Below are positions 17,010 to 26,361 of a DNA stretch of 64,000 nt, piece after piece (position 1 is the stretch's first letter; each line of letters starts with the position of its first letter). Location: the NCBI RefSeq assembly GCF_016428855.1, contig NZ_JAELTN010000018.1, forward strand, positions 1 through 64,000, given 5' to 3'. The notes beneath the pieces were generated by a model. It made no database searches. It saw only the letters and a program-made list of their open reading frames with translations, and was not told where the DNA came from. The DNA is from Pedobacter sp. ASV28 (lineage in GTDB: Bacteria; Bacteroidota; Bacteroidia; Sphingobacteriales; Sphingobacteriaceae). The position numbers were made by a program, and so were the translations under genes.

Positions 17010-18124
17010 ATGAATAAATCCTTTTTAAAATTAAACATAGGTTTAGCCGTTTTGGCGGTTTCTTTTCTGTCCATTTCTTTTGTATTTAAAAAAGAGAAGA
17101 ATTTATCGGCGGTAAAAGAACAAGAAAAATTTTTTACTTATGAAGGCAGGAGCTATAAGCCTGGCGATACCGTTTATGGTTATAAACAATATGTAAAATT
17201 GGTAGTTGGCGATGACGATGCGCCACTATTGTTAGGTGTTCCCCATGATGGTACTTCAGTGGGTAGTCCCGAAATTCCAGAAAGTGGAACAACGGGTAGG
17301 GATATCAATACATTGCCTTTGGCCTTGAAGATCGAATACTATTTTTATCGCAGTACAAAGAAAAAATCATGGATAGTAATCAATACCATTGGCAGGAAAA
17401 GAGTGGATCCAAATACCTTTCCGAATGAAGTTGATAAAAGATATGTGAATGAGGATGCTCGAGAAACGTACAATAGCTACCACAGCTTATTGAGAGCTGC
17501 CCGTGAACGTATGGCTGTTTTTCAAAAAAATGGGAAAGGAGCTTTGTTCTTGGATATTCATGGTCAGGCGCATACTTATCAAAATCCACAACCTTACGTT
17601 TCCGTTCAAGGAAAATTATTGTCGAGCAAGTTTATAGATCAAACAGAGTTGGGTTATGGCTTGAGTAATTATGCCATTTCACAGCCTGATGGTTATTTAG
17701 ATCGTTTGGCCGATTCTTCTTCTATTGCTGCGATAGCTAAGTTGCATCCTAATGTTCCATTCTCTGAATTGATAAGGGGACCTTATAGTTTTGGAGGACT
17801 ATTGGAAGCTGAAAATGTAGTGGCAGTACCTGGGAGCAAAATTAAAACACTTGCACCAGAAGCGGAACTTTTCGGCGTGGAGGCAAATGGCTCAGCTAAA
17901 AAGAGACCTTATTTCAACGGAGGTTTTTGCACTAGAAATACGGTACGGTTGTCTTGGGTTCAACTACGGGCTATTTCGATAATATATCGGCTATACAGGC
18001 CGAAACACCTGGTATTACAGTAAGGAACAATCCAGCTATTATCGAAATATCGGCAGATAGATTTAGCAGAGCAGTGGTTAATTATCTGAATAAATGGTAT
18101 GGGTATAACTTTAAAAATAAATAG
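17010..18124 (+). pseudogene. N-formylglutamate amidohydrolase-like protein, frameshifted near its C-terminus
   Basis: The first 310 or so codons encode a signal-anchored protein (hydrophobic residues ~8-26) with PHDGTSVGSPEIPESG, FLDIHGQAHTY and NGGFCTR, recalling the metal and substrate motifs of N-formylglutamate amidohydrolase-like proteins. The original frame then ends at 18023 with an Arg-rich, unrelated tail. Another frame opens at about 17938 and reads YGTVVLGSTTGYFDN, later IIEISADRFSRAVVNYLNKW, to a stop at 18122-18124. Adding one A to AAA at about 17935-17937 restores a 371-residue protein with GGFCTRKYG, the expected family motif. It is either a true frameshift or a homopolymer sequence error. 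Confidence 0.75.
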
Positions 18125-18154
18125 AAATTACAGTTAAAGCACTAGGAAAGTTAC

Positions 18155-18185
18155 TTGGGATAACTAAATGCGATGCTTAGTTTTG
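18155..18185 (+). promoter_or_regulatory. Promoter of the DUF4397 lipoprotein gene
   Basis: TTG (18155-18157), a 20-nt spacer and TAGTTTTG (18178-18185) fit the Bacteroidota -33/-7 pattern. The box ends 25 nt before the ATG at 18211. Confidence 0.5.
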
Positions 18186-18210
18186 TGATCTAAATTGATA
18201 TAATAGGAAT

Positions 18211-18894
18211 ATGAAGAATTTTAAGTTAAATATGGGAGGGTGGGTGTTGAGTGCTTTTGTTTTGTTGGCCCTGCTCTCGTCTTGTAAAAAAGATTTCGTT
18301 CAGCAAGATCCTGGGGTGGCAAAAATTAGGGTAGTAAATACACTTTTAAGTGCAAATCCTCATGATTTCTATCAAGATAATGCCAAATTGACCACTAATA
18401 CGGTTGGGTATGGAGCATATAGCAATTATGTGGGAGCCGTGGGAGGGTATAGCGTGTTATGGTTTAAGGATGCCTTATTAAATACTGCTTCTGCCGTGTC
18501 TGATGTGGTTTTGGCCAATGATGCAAAATATACATTGTTTCTTTATAGCAATGGTGCCGAAAAATTTTTTATAGCCGGTTATATTAATAATGACAAAGTG
18601 CCTGCAGCGGGTAAATTCAGGGTAAGATTTTTAAATTTATGTGCGGCATTTGATAATAAAAAATTAAGTATTGTGGATCAGGCAGGAGTGCCAATCAATT
18701 CGCAGCTTAGCTTTGGTGCAGATCCTGTATATTTCGAGATCAATACAGATAATGTATTAAAGGTTAAAGTTGAAGATTCTGCTGTGATTACCCATATTCC
18801 TGGATCAGAATTTCAAGAAGGTAAAAATTACTTGGTTTGGTTTGATACGGTAGATGGAGGTACAGTACAGTATCATATTGTTCCGCAGGACTAA
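18211..18894 (+). CDS. DUF4397 domain lipoprotein
   Basis: The 227-residue protein has a lipoprotein signal peptide ending in LLSSC (Cys25), followed by KKD, so it is probably anchored in the outer membrane. The mature part starts AKIRVVNTLLSANPHDFYQD, which is typical of DUF4397, a beta-rich domain of unknown function common in Bacteroidota surface lipoproteins. A second repeat begins near GKFRVRFLNLCAAFDNK. It is monocistronic: its own promoter lies upstream and a strong terminator at 18915-18950 follows. Confidence 0.88.
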   Translation: MKNFKLNMGGWVLSAFVLLALLSSCKKDFVQQDPGVAKIRVVNTLLSANPHDFYQDNAKLTTNTVGYGAYSNYVGAVGGYSVLWFKDALLNTASAVSDVVLANDAKYTLFLYSNGAEKFFIAGYINNDKVPAAGKFRVRFLNLCAAFDNKKLSIVDQAGVPINSQLSFGADPVYFEINTDNVLKVKVEDSAVITHIPGSEFQEGKNYLVWFDTVDGGTVQYHIVPQD

Positions 18895-19274
18895 ATCGCC
18901 ATAAATCTAATTAGAAAAGCCCCCTTGCTCAAAAACAAGGGGGCTTTTTTATGGTGTATTTCTCTGGTTTTAAAAGAAATAAAAGCTGTTTTTGTTGGGG
19001 AATTGTAATGCCTTTGAAATGGTATTTTTTATAGTATATCCTGATAATTTGAGTATTTTTTTCTACACTATTATTCATTTGGTGTTTGTTATTGTAATAA
19101 TTGTAGAAAAAATTTCACTTGTGTGGAAAATAAGCATATTTTAGTCCTGAATAATGGACTTAAAACGAGCCTGCTATTTGAGACAAACATTTGTGGATTG
19201 ACAAACATCTATTAAAGCTTATGCTTCTGGGAATAAAATGCTTAAGTAAGATCGTGCAGCTATTTTAGTTAACT
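18895..19274. other. Intergenic region, 380 bp, upstream of the type IX locus
   Basis: After the terminator at 18915-18950 the remaining ~320 bp are AT-rich and hold no open frame. They must contain the promoter of the secreted-protein operon starting at 19275. A near-consensus TATTTTAG lies 4-6 nt before that ATG, but no clean TAnnTTTG with a -33 partner was found. Confidence 0.45.
18915..18950 (+). terminator. Strong intrinsic terminator
   Basis: AAAAGCCCCCTTG (18915-18927) pairs with CAAGGGGGCTTTT (18936-18948) around an 8-nt loop and ends in a T run. It closes the DUF4397 transcript. Confidence 0.92.
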
Positions 19275-21920
19275 ATGTTTAAAAGTGGTGCGCTAAAATT
19301 TCCTGTATCCAATAAACATGCTTTGCTGGGCAAATGCTTTTGCATGCTGGTTTGTTTGCTTTCTTTTTTTTCTAAAACCACTTTTGCAGAAGGAAGTAAA
19401 GATCTTTATCCGTCTGGAGCACTGGGAAACAGAGCGTTTTTGTACGCAAACGTAGATGGGGTTAATTACCTGGATAGATTTCCGTTTAAAACTAGGGGGG
19501 CTCATTTCGTTTATGCGAAAGCAAATGAAACCATTGCTGTGGCATCAAGCGCAATTGGTGTAAATAACGGTCGTATAATCGTAACCTCGCCAGATGGTGT
19601 TTCAACCACTTATAACTTGGTTGGTTCTACAGGGCGTATTTCAAATAGGGCTTCAGAAGTATTAGGGCCAAGTTGGCCAGGAAATCCAGCGGGTTATACC
19701 CCAATAACAATTCCCGTTACTGCTGCACGAGAGGGCATTTGGAGAATAGAATTTGTGGCGCCAATTGGCAGCGGTAATAGTACTGATATAAGTGCAGCTG
19801 ATGTATTTGCCGATGCGAACTGGACACAGCCCACTGGAACTACTTCGAATTTGGTTGCTGCTTGGGATGTTTCGGTACGAAATACTGCTGGAACTGCGTG
19901 GTTAAATGGCCGTGTTTATACAAACGTTTTGAACCTTTCGATTAGCCCGAATTTTACTGAAGCAAAAGGATTTTATGTGACCAACTATGTTCTTACCGAA
20001 GATGGAAGGGCATATCGTGTACAAACCAATGGAAATAATGGTTGGGCTTTTACTTTTTTTTCCAATAACAATGGTTTTGCGGTAAATGGAGTGGCTACTT
20101 ATAAAAGCTTAAATGCATCTACGGTTGCAGCCCTTTCGGGCCTTCACGATCCAAGAACGCTCGATAATGCATTAAACAAAACACATAAGATTTTTTATAA
20201 CAGGCCAAATCCCGATTTGCCAACATCAGCAACAGCATATGTAACTGGAGCTAATCAGAATATGTGGCTCAAAAAGAATGCAATCTTACCCATCATTACC
20301 GATTTAAAATTTGCAGGCGTTGAAGGAACTGAAGGCAAAATTAGCCATAAGGGTGCAAAAATTACTTTCACTTCTTCTACATCGGGTAGTTATCAAATTG
20401 TTATCCCGCTGCCAAATGGTGCCGACCGCGTGATCAATGGTTCAGCTGTTCAGGGCTATAATGAAATATTCTGGGATGCCAAAGATGGAAATGGAAATTT
20501 TTTACCGCCAGGACCAATTTCACCTTTGGTGCAAACTTTCCTCAGGTCAGCAGAAGTTCACTTTCCCTATATAGATATGGAAGTAAATCCGCGAGGTATT
20601 ATTATCGAATTGACGGAGAACAATACCAGTTATAATGTGAACTCTGCTAACCCAAATCCGGCAGAATACAGTGATAAGGTTTATTGGGACGACATTAATA
20701 TTTCTAATGCTGGAAATGCTGCTAGGTATAGTTCAAATCCAGTAACCAATTTAAGTGGAATAAGCAGTAATAGCAATGGACATAAGTTTGGTAGATACAA
20801 TACCAATGCAAATGATCATTTTGGAGACAATAGGTCGATGGATACTTGGGCTTATATAGAAAGTGACCGAACGACGCAATTGGTCAATATAGAAATTCTG
20901 GTCGCAGATTTAAAAATAGAATCAATAGTTCCAGATTTAAGCCAGTATTTTTCGGCGAAAAAAATTACCTATACCGTTCAGGTTCAAAATGATGGCCCGT
21001 CGGCAGCAAATGGATCACGGTTAGCCATAAATTTTCCATCCGGATTAACTATAAATACAGTCACCCAGGTAAATCAAAGCGCAGGTATAACAGTGAGCAA
21101 TGCTGTTATGGCGGCGCAGAGCTACACCGCTTCACTTAATCTGCCAAACCAGGGTACAATTGACTTCGTAATAGAAGCCACGTTTACGGGAGGTTTTAAT
21201 CAAATATTTAGTAATATGAAGGCCAGCATATTAAGGCCTACCGATTTAACCGATCCTGATGCGACCGGCAATAATGCTGCGGGCCCTGTAGATGCAGATG
21301 AAGAGTGTTTAAATGGAGCCTCATCTGGTGTTGGTTTGTGTAACAACATCAAATATAATACGGTTAATGGTCAGGAAGTGTGTCAAGGAAGTAATATTAC
21401 CGCGGTCAGCTATGCCTTATCTGCCGATGGAACACAATTTGAAAATTCAGCGCTTCCCATAGCGCTAAGTTCACAAGATACTGGTGGAAACCGAACAGTA
21501 AGTGGAAGCTTATCTTCTTCTGGGATACATACCTTCTTAATCAAAACCTTAAATACCAAAAGAACACAAACAAATGTGATCATCAGGTCCAACCCCTTAC
21601 CTAATGCTACGGCAGATGGCCCGTTAAGCATCTGTATAGACGCCAATGATAATCCTGTAATTAATTTTAAGGGGTCCAATACCTCCGGTGCTTATGAATT
21701 TAGCTATACCATTAACAATGGTAGCGTACAAACGGTTACAACGCCTTCTGGGTCAGATACTACAACAGTTCCCATATCGCTAAGTAGCACTGGCGTATTT
21801 ACATACAAACTAATATCAGTTAAAGACTTGGCCACGGGCTGTAGCCAATTAAAAAATATAGAGGTTACAGTGACCATTCACCCGAAACCAGTAAAAGGAC
21901 ATATACAATTCACCCAATAG
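19275..21920 (+). CDS. Large secreted surface protein, DUF11 and Ig-like modules (type IX locus)
   Basis: The 881-residue protein has a signal peptide (hydrophobic ~18-37, cleavage after TTFA). Residues ~40-530 form an unrecognised beta-rich region. A DUF11/CARDB-like module follows (about 541-640: YTVQVQNDGPSAANGSRL), then two Ig-like modules rich in Ser, Thr and Asn with Cys pairs. It has no C-terminal sorting domain of its own; it ends PKPVKGHIQFTQ. Three more genes follow closely: a second secreted protein ending in a similar motif, a type B sorting-domain protein and PorP/SprF. It is therefore probably an exported surface or adhesin subunit. What it binds is unknown. Confidence 0.8.
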   Translation: MFKSGALKFPVSNKHALLGKCFCMLVCLLSFFSKTTFAEGSKDLYPSGALGNRAFLYANVDGVNYLDRFPFKTRGAHFVYAKANETIAVASSAIGVNNGRIIVTSPDGVSTTYNLVGSTGRISNRASEVLGPSWPGNPAGYTPITIPVTAAREGIWRIEFVAPIGSGNSTDISAADVFADANWTQPTGTTSNLVAAWDVSVRNTAGTAWLNGRVYTNVLNLSISPNFTEAKGFYVTNYVLTEDGRAYRVQTNGNNGWAFTFFSNNNGFAVNGVATYKSLNASTVAALSGLHDPRTLDNALNKTHKIFYNRPNPDLPTSATAYVTGANQNMWLKKNAILPIITDLKFAGVEGTEGKISHKGAKITFTSSTSGSYQIVIPLPNGADRVINGSAVQGYNEIFWDAKDGNGNFLPPGPISPLVQTFLRSAEVHFPYIDMEVNPRGIIIELTENNTSYNVNSANPNPAEYSDKVYWDDINISNAGNAARYSSNPVTNLSGISSNSNGHKFGRYNTNANDHFGDNRSMDTWAYIESDRTTQLVNIEILVADLKIESIVPDLSQYFSAKKITYTVQVQNDGPSAANGSRLAINFPSGLTINTVTQVNQSAGITVSNAVMAAQSYTASLNLPNQGTIDFVIEATFTGGFNQIFSNMKASILRPTDLTDPDATGNNAAGPVDADEECLNGASSGVGLCNNIKYNTVNGQEVCQGSNITAVSYALSADGTQFENSALPIALSSQDTGGNRTVSGSLSSSGIHTFLIKTLNTKRTQTNVIIRSNPLPNATADGPLSICIDANDNPVINFKGSNTSGAYEFSYTINNGSVQTVTTPSGSDTTTVPISLSSTGVFTYKLISVKDLATGCSQLKNIEVTVTIHPKPVKGHIQFTQ

Positions 21921-21967
21921 AAAAATCAATAAAATATTATAAAAAACAATAAAAAATCCATAAAACA

Positions 21968-22711
21968 ATGAAAACAACAATTACCCGCACCGCACTTGCA
22001 ACATTCGTTTTGCTTTTAAGTTTTGCTTTTTCGAGCTATGCACAAACTTATTATGATGTTTATTTATGTGATAATGCTACAGCAACATTGCATATGCCCG
22101 AGGAATCTACCTTAACCAATGGAGATAAAGTACGTTGGTATAAAGATGGGGTTGAAGTAGCCGGTAGTCCATTTACCTTCTCAGGAGCCAATTCTACTAA
22201 TTATACTGTTCCCAATAGCTTGGCAGTTGGTCTCCATAGTTATACCACGACAATAGAAACTCAAGGTGGCTGTGTGGGTGATCCTTCAGATCCATTTAAA
22301 GTTTACAAACTTCCAACCAAAACACTGGCACTGACCAAAACCAATGCTACCTATTGTGGTGCTAATAGTGGTCCTTTATCTGGTTCTGAAATTACGGCAA
22401 CAACTACGCCAGGAGCCAGTCTTCCTGATGGAATTGGTTATGCTTACACTTGGACGGTAACTTCAGCGGGTAATCCAGCCACACCAGGTACAGCCGATGG
22501 CAGCAACACCAACACAAGTGTATACACCATGAATACCACTACGGCAGGAACTTATGTGTTTAATGCAAAGGTAAAATATGTAAAATTAGCGGCTAATACA
22601 GGTGTGTTCATTGCGGGAGATAATAATGGATGTGAAGTAACGGCAACAGCAACACAAACCGTTATCGTTACCCCTAAACCAGGAAAACCTTCTATCTCAT
22701 TGGTACAGTAG
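21968..22711 (+). CDS. Secreted Ig-like protein without sorting domain (type IX locus)
   Basis: The 247-residue protein has a clear signal peptide (MKTTITRTALATFVLLLSFA, cut after SYAQ). Two Ig/PKD-like modules follow: about 28-115 with VRWYKDGVEVAGSPFTF, and about 120-235 with YAYTWTVTSAGNPATPGT, each with paired cysteines. It ends TPKPGKPSISLVQ, closely matching the end of the upstream large protein (HPKPVKGHIQFTQ). It has no C-terminal sorting domain. It lies 47 bp downstream of the large protein gene and 32 bp upstream of the sorting-domain protein. It may be a structural subunit between the two; that role is inferred from position. Confidence 0.75.
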   Translation: MKTTITRTALATFVLLLSFAFSSYAQTYYDVYLCDNATATLHMPEESTLTNGDKVRWYKDGVEVAGSPFTFSGANSTNYTVPNSLAVGLHSYTTTIETQGGCVGDPSDPFKVYKLPTKTLALTKTNATYCGANSGPLSGSEITATTTPGASLPDGIGYAYTWTVTSAGNPATPGTADGSNTNTSVYTMNTTTAGTYVFNAKVKYVKLAANTGVFIAGDNNGCEVTATATQTVIVTPKPGKPSISLVQ

Positions 22712-22743
22712 CTTTACTGCAGACATTGGTTGCTACCTAAAGG

Positions 22744-23667
22744 ATGAAGATCTGTAGACTGATATTTTTAATTTCATTGTTTTTGCATGTTGCGACTGCA
22801 AAAGCTCAAAACCCTAACGAGATAAGGGTTCCATGGGGTACGCCGGTAACACTTGGCGCACATTCAGATGGGAACTACTCTTATCAGTGGTATAGGGACG
22901 GGCGTGTTATTGCCAATGAAAATCGGTCTACCTTAACGACTACCATAGGCGGTAGCTATCGGGTAAAGGCCATTAACAATGGAGACTGCGCATCTGATCT
23001 ATCGGATGCTTTTCTGGTAATTTTTGAATATTCGGACTTAGAGATCATAAAAAAATCAGAAGCACGCCATGTAGGCCCCAATGAAACTTTTACTTATGAG
23101 ATAACAGTAGAGAATAAGGGGAATGCCAACAATACCAATGTGGTAATGATAGATGCTTTGCCGCCTAGTTTGACCTATTTAGGTATTGAAAGTAATACTC
23201 ATGGTTCAGCAACTTATAATAATGGATTAATTCGTTGGAACATTCCATTACTTGTAGATAGGCAAAAAGCTACTTTGTTGATCAAGGTGCAGGGCAAGAA
23301 CGTTGGGTCGATTATCAATGTTGCCAGGGTGACGGGTGATTTGTTTGATCCAGATCTTTCTAACAATACCTCTACCGATACTAAAAAGATTATTGGTAAC
23401 ATCAGGGTGCCGAACGTGATTACCCCAAATGGCGATGGCAAAAATGATGTGCTGAAAATTGAAGGTATAGAGCTTTATAAAGAAAATACACTGTCCATAT
23501 TTAACAGATGGGGTAATGAAGTATATAGAAGTACTGGAGGGTATAATAACAATTGGAGTGGAGAAGGTTTGAGTGAGGGCACTTATTACTATGTACTAAA
23601 GTTGGTGTCGAAAGAAGGTAATACCCAGAGTGTGACAGGTTGGATAACATTATTAAGAGATAAATAG
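22744..23667 (+). CDS. Type IX secreted protein with type B (gliding motility-associated) C-terminal domain
   Basis: The 307-residue protein has a signal peptide (cut after TAKAQ), an Ig-like module (about 25-95: YSYQWYRDGRVIANEN), a DUF11 module (about 98-218: FTYEITVENKGNANNTNVVM, PDLSNNTSTD) and a C-terminal CHU_C/gliding-motility domain (about 222-307: VPNVITPNGDGKNDVLKIEG, IFNRWGNEVYRS, LSEGTYYYVLKL). That C-terminal domain is the type B signal recognised by the type IX secretion machinery, and such proteins are typically encoded beside a PorP/SprF partner, as here. It is small for such proteins and may anchor the two upstream secreted proteins. Confidence 0.92.
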   Translation: MKICRLIFLISLFLHVATAKAQNPNEIRVPWGTPVTLGAHSDGNYSYQWYRDGRVIANENRSTLTTTIGGSYRVKAINNGDCASDLSDAFLVIFEYSDLEIIKKSEARHVGPNETFTYEITVENKGNANNTNVVMIDALPPSLTYLGIESNTHGSATYNNGLIRWNIPLLVDRQKATLLIKVQGKNVGSIINVARVTGDLFDPDLSNNTSTDTKKIIGNIRVPNVITPNGDGKNDVLKIEGIELYKENTLSIFNRWGNEVYRSTGGYNNNWSGEGLSEGTYYYVLKLVSKEGNTQSVTGWITLLRDK

Positions 23668-23668
23668 T

Positions 23669-24652
23669 ATGGAAAGAAGAAGGTGGTATATTGTCTTTTG
23701 GTTAACAATAGTAAGTGTTGCTGGCTTTGCACAACAAGATGCGCAGTATAGCCAGTACATATTCAATGCGGTTTACATTAATCCTGCCTATGCGGGTTAT
23801 CGGGAAAGGTTAAACCTCAATGCAACTTACAGAAATCAATGGATGGGTATAAATGGCGCTCCTAAAAGCTTTTCTTTTGCGGCCGATGCCTTAATGCCTA
23901 ATGAACGTGTGGGTTTGTCCCTAATTGTCGGTGCGGATCAATTAGGGGCGCAAAAGAACCTATCTGCCTTTGCCAATTATGCCTATCGTTTTCCGGTCAA
24001 TGAAGACGAAACGTCTAAATTGGCTTTTGGCTTGGGCATTGGCTTCCAACAATCTGGTATAGATGGAAATATGCTTGATCCAATAGACCAAGGTGATAAT
24101 TTTATTCCCACTGGAATGGTCAAGAAAATCATACCAGACATGCGGGCTGGTGTATTTTTCTCTACCGAGAAAATGTATGTGGGAGCCTCTGTAAATAATT
24201 TGATAGGGAGGTATATGCTCAATAAGAAAAACTTAGATTTTAATTATCCTACCCCAAATCCACACTATTATTTAACTGGAGGAGTATTAATTCCTCTGGT
24301 TGAATATGAAATTGATTTTAAGCCATTTTTTCTCATAAAGGATGATGTATCTGGTCCTACGGTGTTAGATTTGAATGCTTTTTTCCTGTTTAAACAAAAG
24401 GTATGGATAGGTGCGGGCTATAGAACAGGGGTTAAACTTTACAATAAACCTGCACTGCTAGGCGATGTTAAAAATAGCAATGCCATTATTGGTATGGCCG
24501 AAGTCTTTATAGATCAGAGATTAAGGCTAGGTTATTCTTATGACCATGCTTTAAGTGGCCTTTCCCGTTACAGTGGTTCTACCCACGAAATATCCATTAG
24601 CTGGAATTTTATGAACGAGAAAGAACGCCGGATCAATTTTTGCTATTTCTAA
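23669..24652 (+). CDS. PorP/SprF family type IX secretion outer-membrane protein
   Basis: The 327-residue protein has a signal peptide (cut near GFAQ) and the family opening QDAQYSQYIFNAVYINPAYAG followed by YRNQWMGINGAPKSFSFAAD. The rest is an amphipathic beta-strand pattern fitting a barrel of the outer membrane. PorP/SprF proteins retain type B cargo at the surface; F. johnsoniae SprF is needed for SprB. It starts 1 nt after the stop of the type B protein, so they are translated together. The stop overlaps the convergent beta-CASP gene by 4 bp. Confidence 0.94.
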   Translation: MERRRWYIVFWLTIVSVAGFAQQDAQYSQYIFNAVYINPAYAGYRERLNLNATYRNQWMGINGAPKSFSFAADALMPNERVGLSLIVGADQLGAQKNLSAFANYAYRFPVNEDETSKLAFGLGIGFQQSGIDGNMLDPIDQGDNFIPTGMVKKIIPDMRAGVFFSTEKMYVGASVNNLIGRYMLNKKNLDFNYPTPNPHYYLTGGVLIPLVEYEIDFKPFFLIKDDVSGPTVLDLNAFFLFKQKVWIGAGYRTGVKLYNKPALLGDVKNSNAIIGMAEVFIDQRLRLGYSYDHALSGLSRYSGSTHEISISWNFMNEKERRINFCYF

Positions 24653-26034
24653 AGTTCATAGCTTACCCCACGTTCGGGCATTTCCACCTTATAGCCTTCT
24701 TCTGTTAAAGCTGTTGCAAAGCTGGCCATACTGTTGATTTCGCCATGTACTAAAAATACCTTTCTTAAATGCTCTGGTCTTTGTTGCCTAACTACTTCTA
24801 ATAAATCATTATGGTCTCCATGGCCACTCAATAAATCTGTCTTTTCGATTTTGGCGTATACCATTAAATCACGATTTCTGAGGCGTATAATCGGGTCTCC
24901 ACGTAAAAGTCTATCGCCAAGGGTGCCTTTTGCACAATAACCGATGAATAAAATGGTGCAATAATAGTTTTGTATGTTGTAATATAAGTGGTCTTGTATT
25001 CGTCCCCCCTCTAGCATTCCGGCAGATGAAATAATAATACAGGGCTCAAGATAATTGCTTGCCGCTAGGCTCTCTTTTTGCGTTTGCAGATAAGTAAGGT
25101 TATCAAATTCAAATTCGTCACCATTTTTTTGGTAAAAATCTTTGGCCTCTTCGCTAACATATTGTTGGTGCTTTCTATAGATCGCCGTAGCCATATTGGC
25201 CAGCGGACTGTCCACAAAGACTTTTACTTTAGGAAGTAAGCCGTCGCTAAAAATCTTGTTGAGCGTAAATATCAACGATTGTGTTCTTCCTATGCTAAAA
25301 GCAGGGATAATTAGCCTGCCTGGATTTTTAATACAGGTCTCCTCAATCACTTCAATCAGCGTGTCTGTTAGCGAAGCATCTTTACTGTGCAGTCGGCCAC
25401 CGTAGGTAGATTCGCATACTAGATAATCCACTTCAGGTAATGGCTGTGGGTCAACAAGTACAGGGTAGTTTTTTCTGCCAATATCTCCTGTAAATGCAAT
25501 TTTTGTGTTTTTTCCGCCTTCATTTATGCTTAAAATAGCCGCTGCGGCACCTAGCAAGTGTCCTACGGGAGAAAAAGTAAGCTCAATATCTCCATTAATT
25601 TTAAAGGGTTTGTTAAAGCCAAGGGTTATAAACCTATCCATGGTCTCCATTACATGCTTTTGTAGGTATAATGGTTGTGGGCCACTGTGGTGTTTTTTCC
25701 TGCTTTTATGTCTTTTCTGTTTTCCCAAGAAAATATTGACGGAATCGAAAAGCAAAATCTCGGCAAGGTCGGCAGTTGGCCCAGTGCATAATATTTGTCC
25801 GTTGTATCCCATTCTTATTAAGGTGGGAAGATTGCCAGAATGATCTATATGTGCATGTGTTAAAATGACGAGGTCTATATCGGCAGGATGAAAAGGGAAA
25901 TAGCTATTCTGTTCCTGATACGTTCCTTTCTCGTAATCCAACCCACAATCTATTAAGATCTTGCTCCGCTCTGTTTCTAAAAGGTGCATGCTGCCTGTAA
26001 CTTGTTGAGCAGCACCCCAAATGGTTAATTTCAT
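24649..26034 (-). CDS. Beta-CASP metallo-beta-lactamase-fold hydrolase (exonuclease/CPSF type)
   Basis: The 461-residue protein has the MBL zinc motif HAHIDHSG, further ligands in SPVGHLLGAA and FTGDIGRKNYP, the beta-CASP insert with IPAFSIGRTQSLIF and ISSAGMLEGGRIQDHL, and the terminal RMMBL motif VHGE plus SGHGDHNDLL. This is the CPSF73/YsH-type group, whose studied members are RNA nucleases. It is cytoplasmic and probably acts in RNA processing or decay, but its natural substrate is unknown. The gene stands alone and converges on porP/sprF with a 4-bp overlap. Confidence 0.92.
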   Translation of the reverse strand: MKLTIWGAAQQVTGSMHLLETERSKILIDCGLDYEKGTYQEQNSYFPFHPADIDLVILTHAHIDHSGNLPTLIRMGYNGQILCTGPTADLAEILLFDSVNIFLGKQKRHKSRKKHHSGPQPLYLQKHVMETMDRFITLGFNKPFKINGDIELTFSPVGHLLGAAAAILSINEGGKNTKIAFTGDIGRKNYPVLVDPQPLPEVDYLVCESTYGGRLHSKDASLTDTLIEVIEETCIKNPGRLIIPAFSIGRTQSLIFTLNKIFSDGLLPKVKVFVDSPLANMATAIYRKHQQYVSEEAKDFYQKNGDEFEFDNLTYLQTQKESLAASNYLEPCIIISSAGMLEGGRIQDHLYYNIQNYYCTILFIGYCAKGTLGDRLLRGDPIIRLRNRDLMVYAKIEKTDLLSGHGDHNDLLEVVRQQRPEHLRKVFLVHGEINSMASFATALTEEGYKVEMPERGVSYEL

Positions 26035-26361
26035 GAATTGAAATAAAATATAAGCTTACAATATATGTTTTTTTGTATTTAATAACCGACAATTTGATGA
26101 AGCTTTTTATTAATCACTTTAATGAAACCGTAGGCCACTTAATTAATTTACTAACAATCAGGCTACACCTTGATGATGATTTAAATCTGTAGTTTAGCAT
26201 TTTGATATGGTACTTTAAATGCTTTTTGAAAGACATTTTGTATGGTGTTTTAAAATTTTTGAATGTAAAAGTGTTGTTTTTATAGCCGGTTTAATCTAAT
26301 TGTCATTTGTTTTTGGCACAATTTTTTAGAATGTATAACTTATACCATAAAAAGGAAAGTT
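26035..26361. other. Divergent intergenic region, 327 bp
   Basis: The region separates the beta-CASP gene (minus) from the glycine-zipper lipoprotein gene (plus). It is AT-rich with no open frame, repeat or hairpin of note. An AGGAAAG just before the ATG at 26362 could act as a ribosome-binding site. No TAnnTTTG box was recognised on either strand. Confidence 0.4.
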
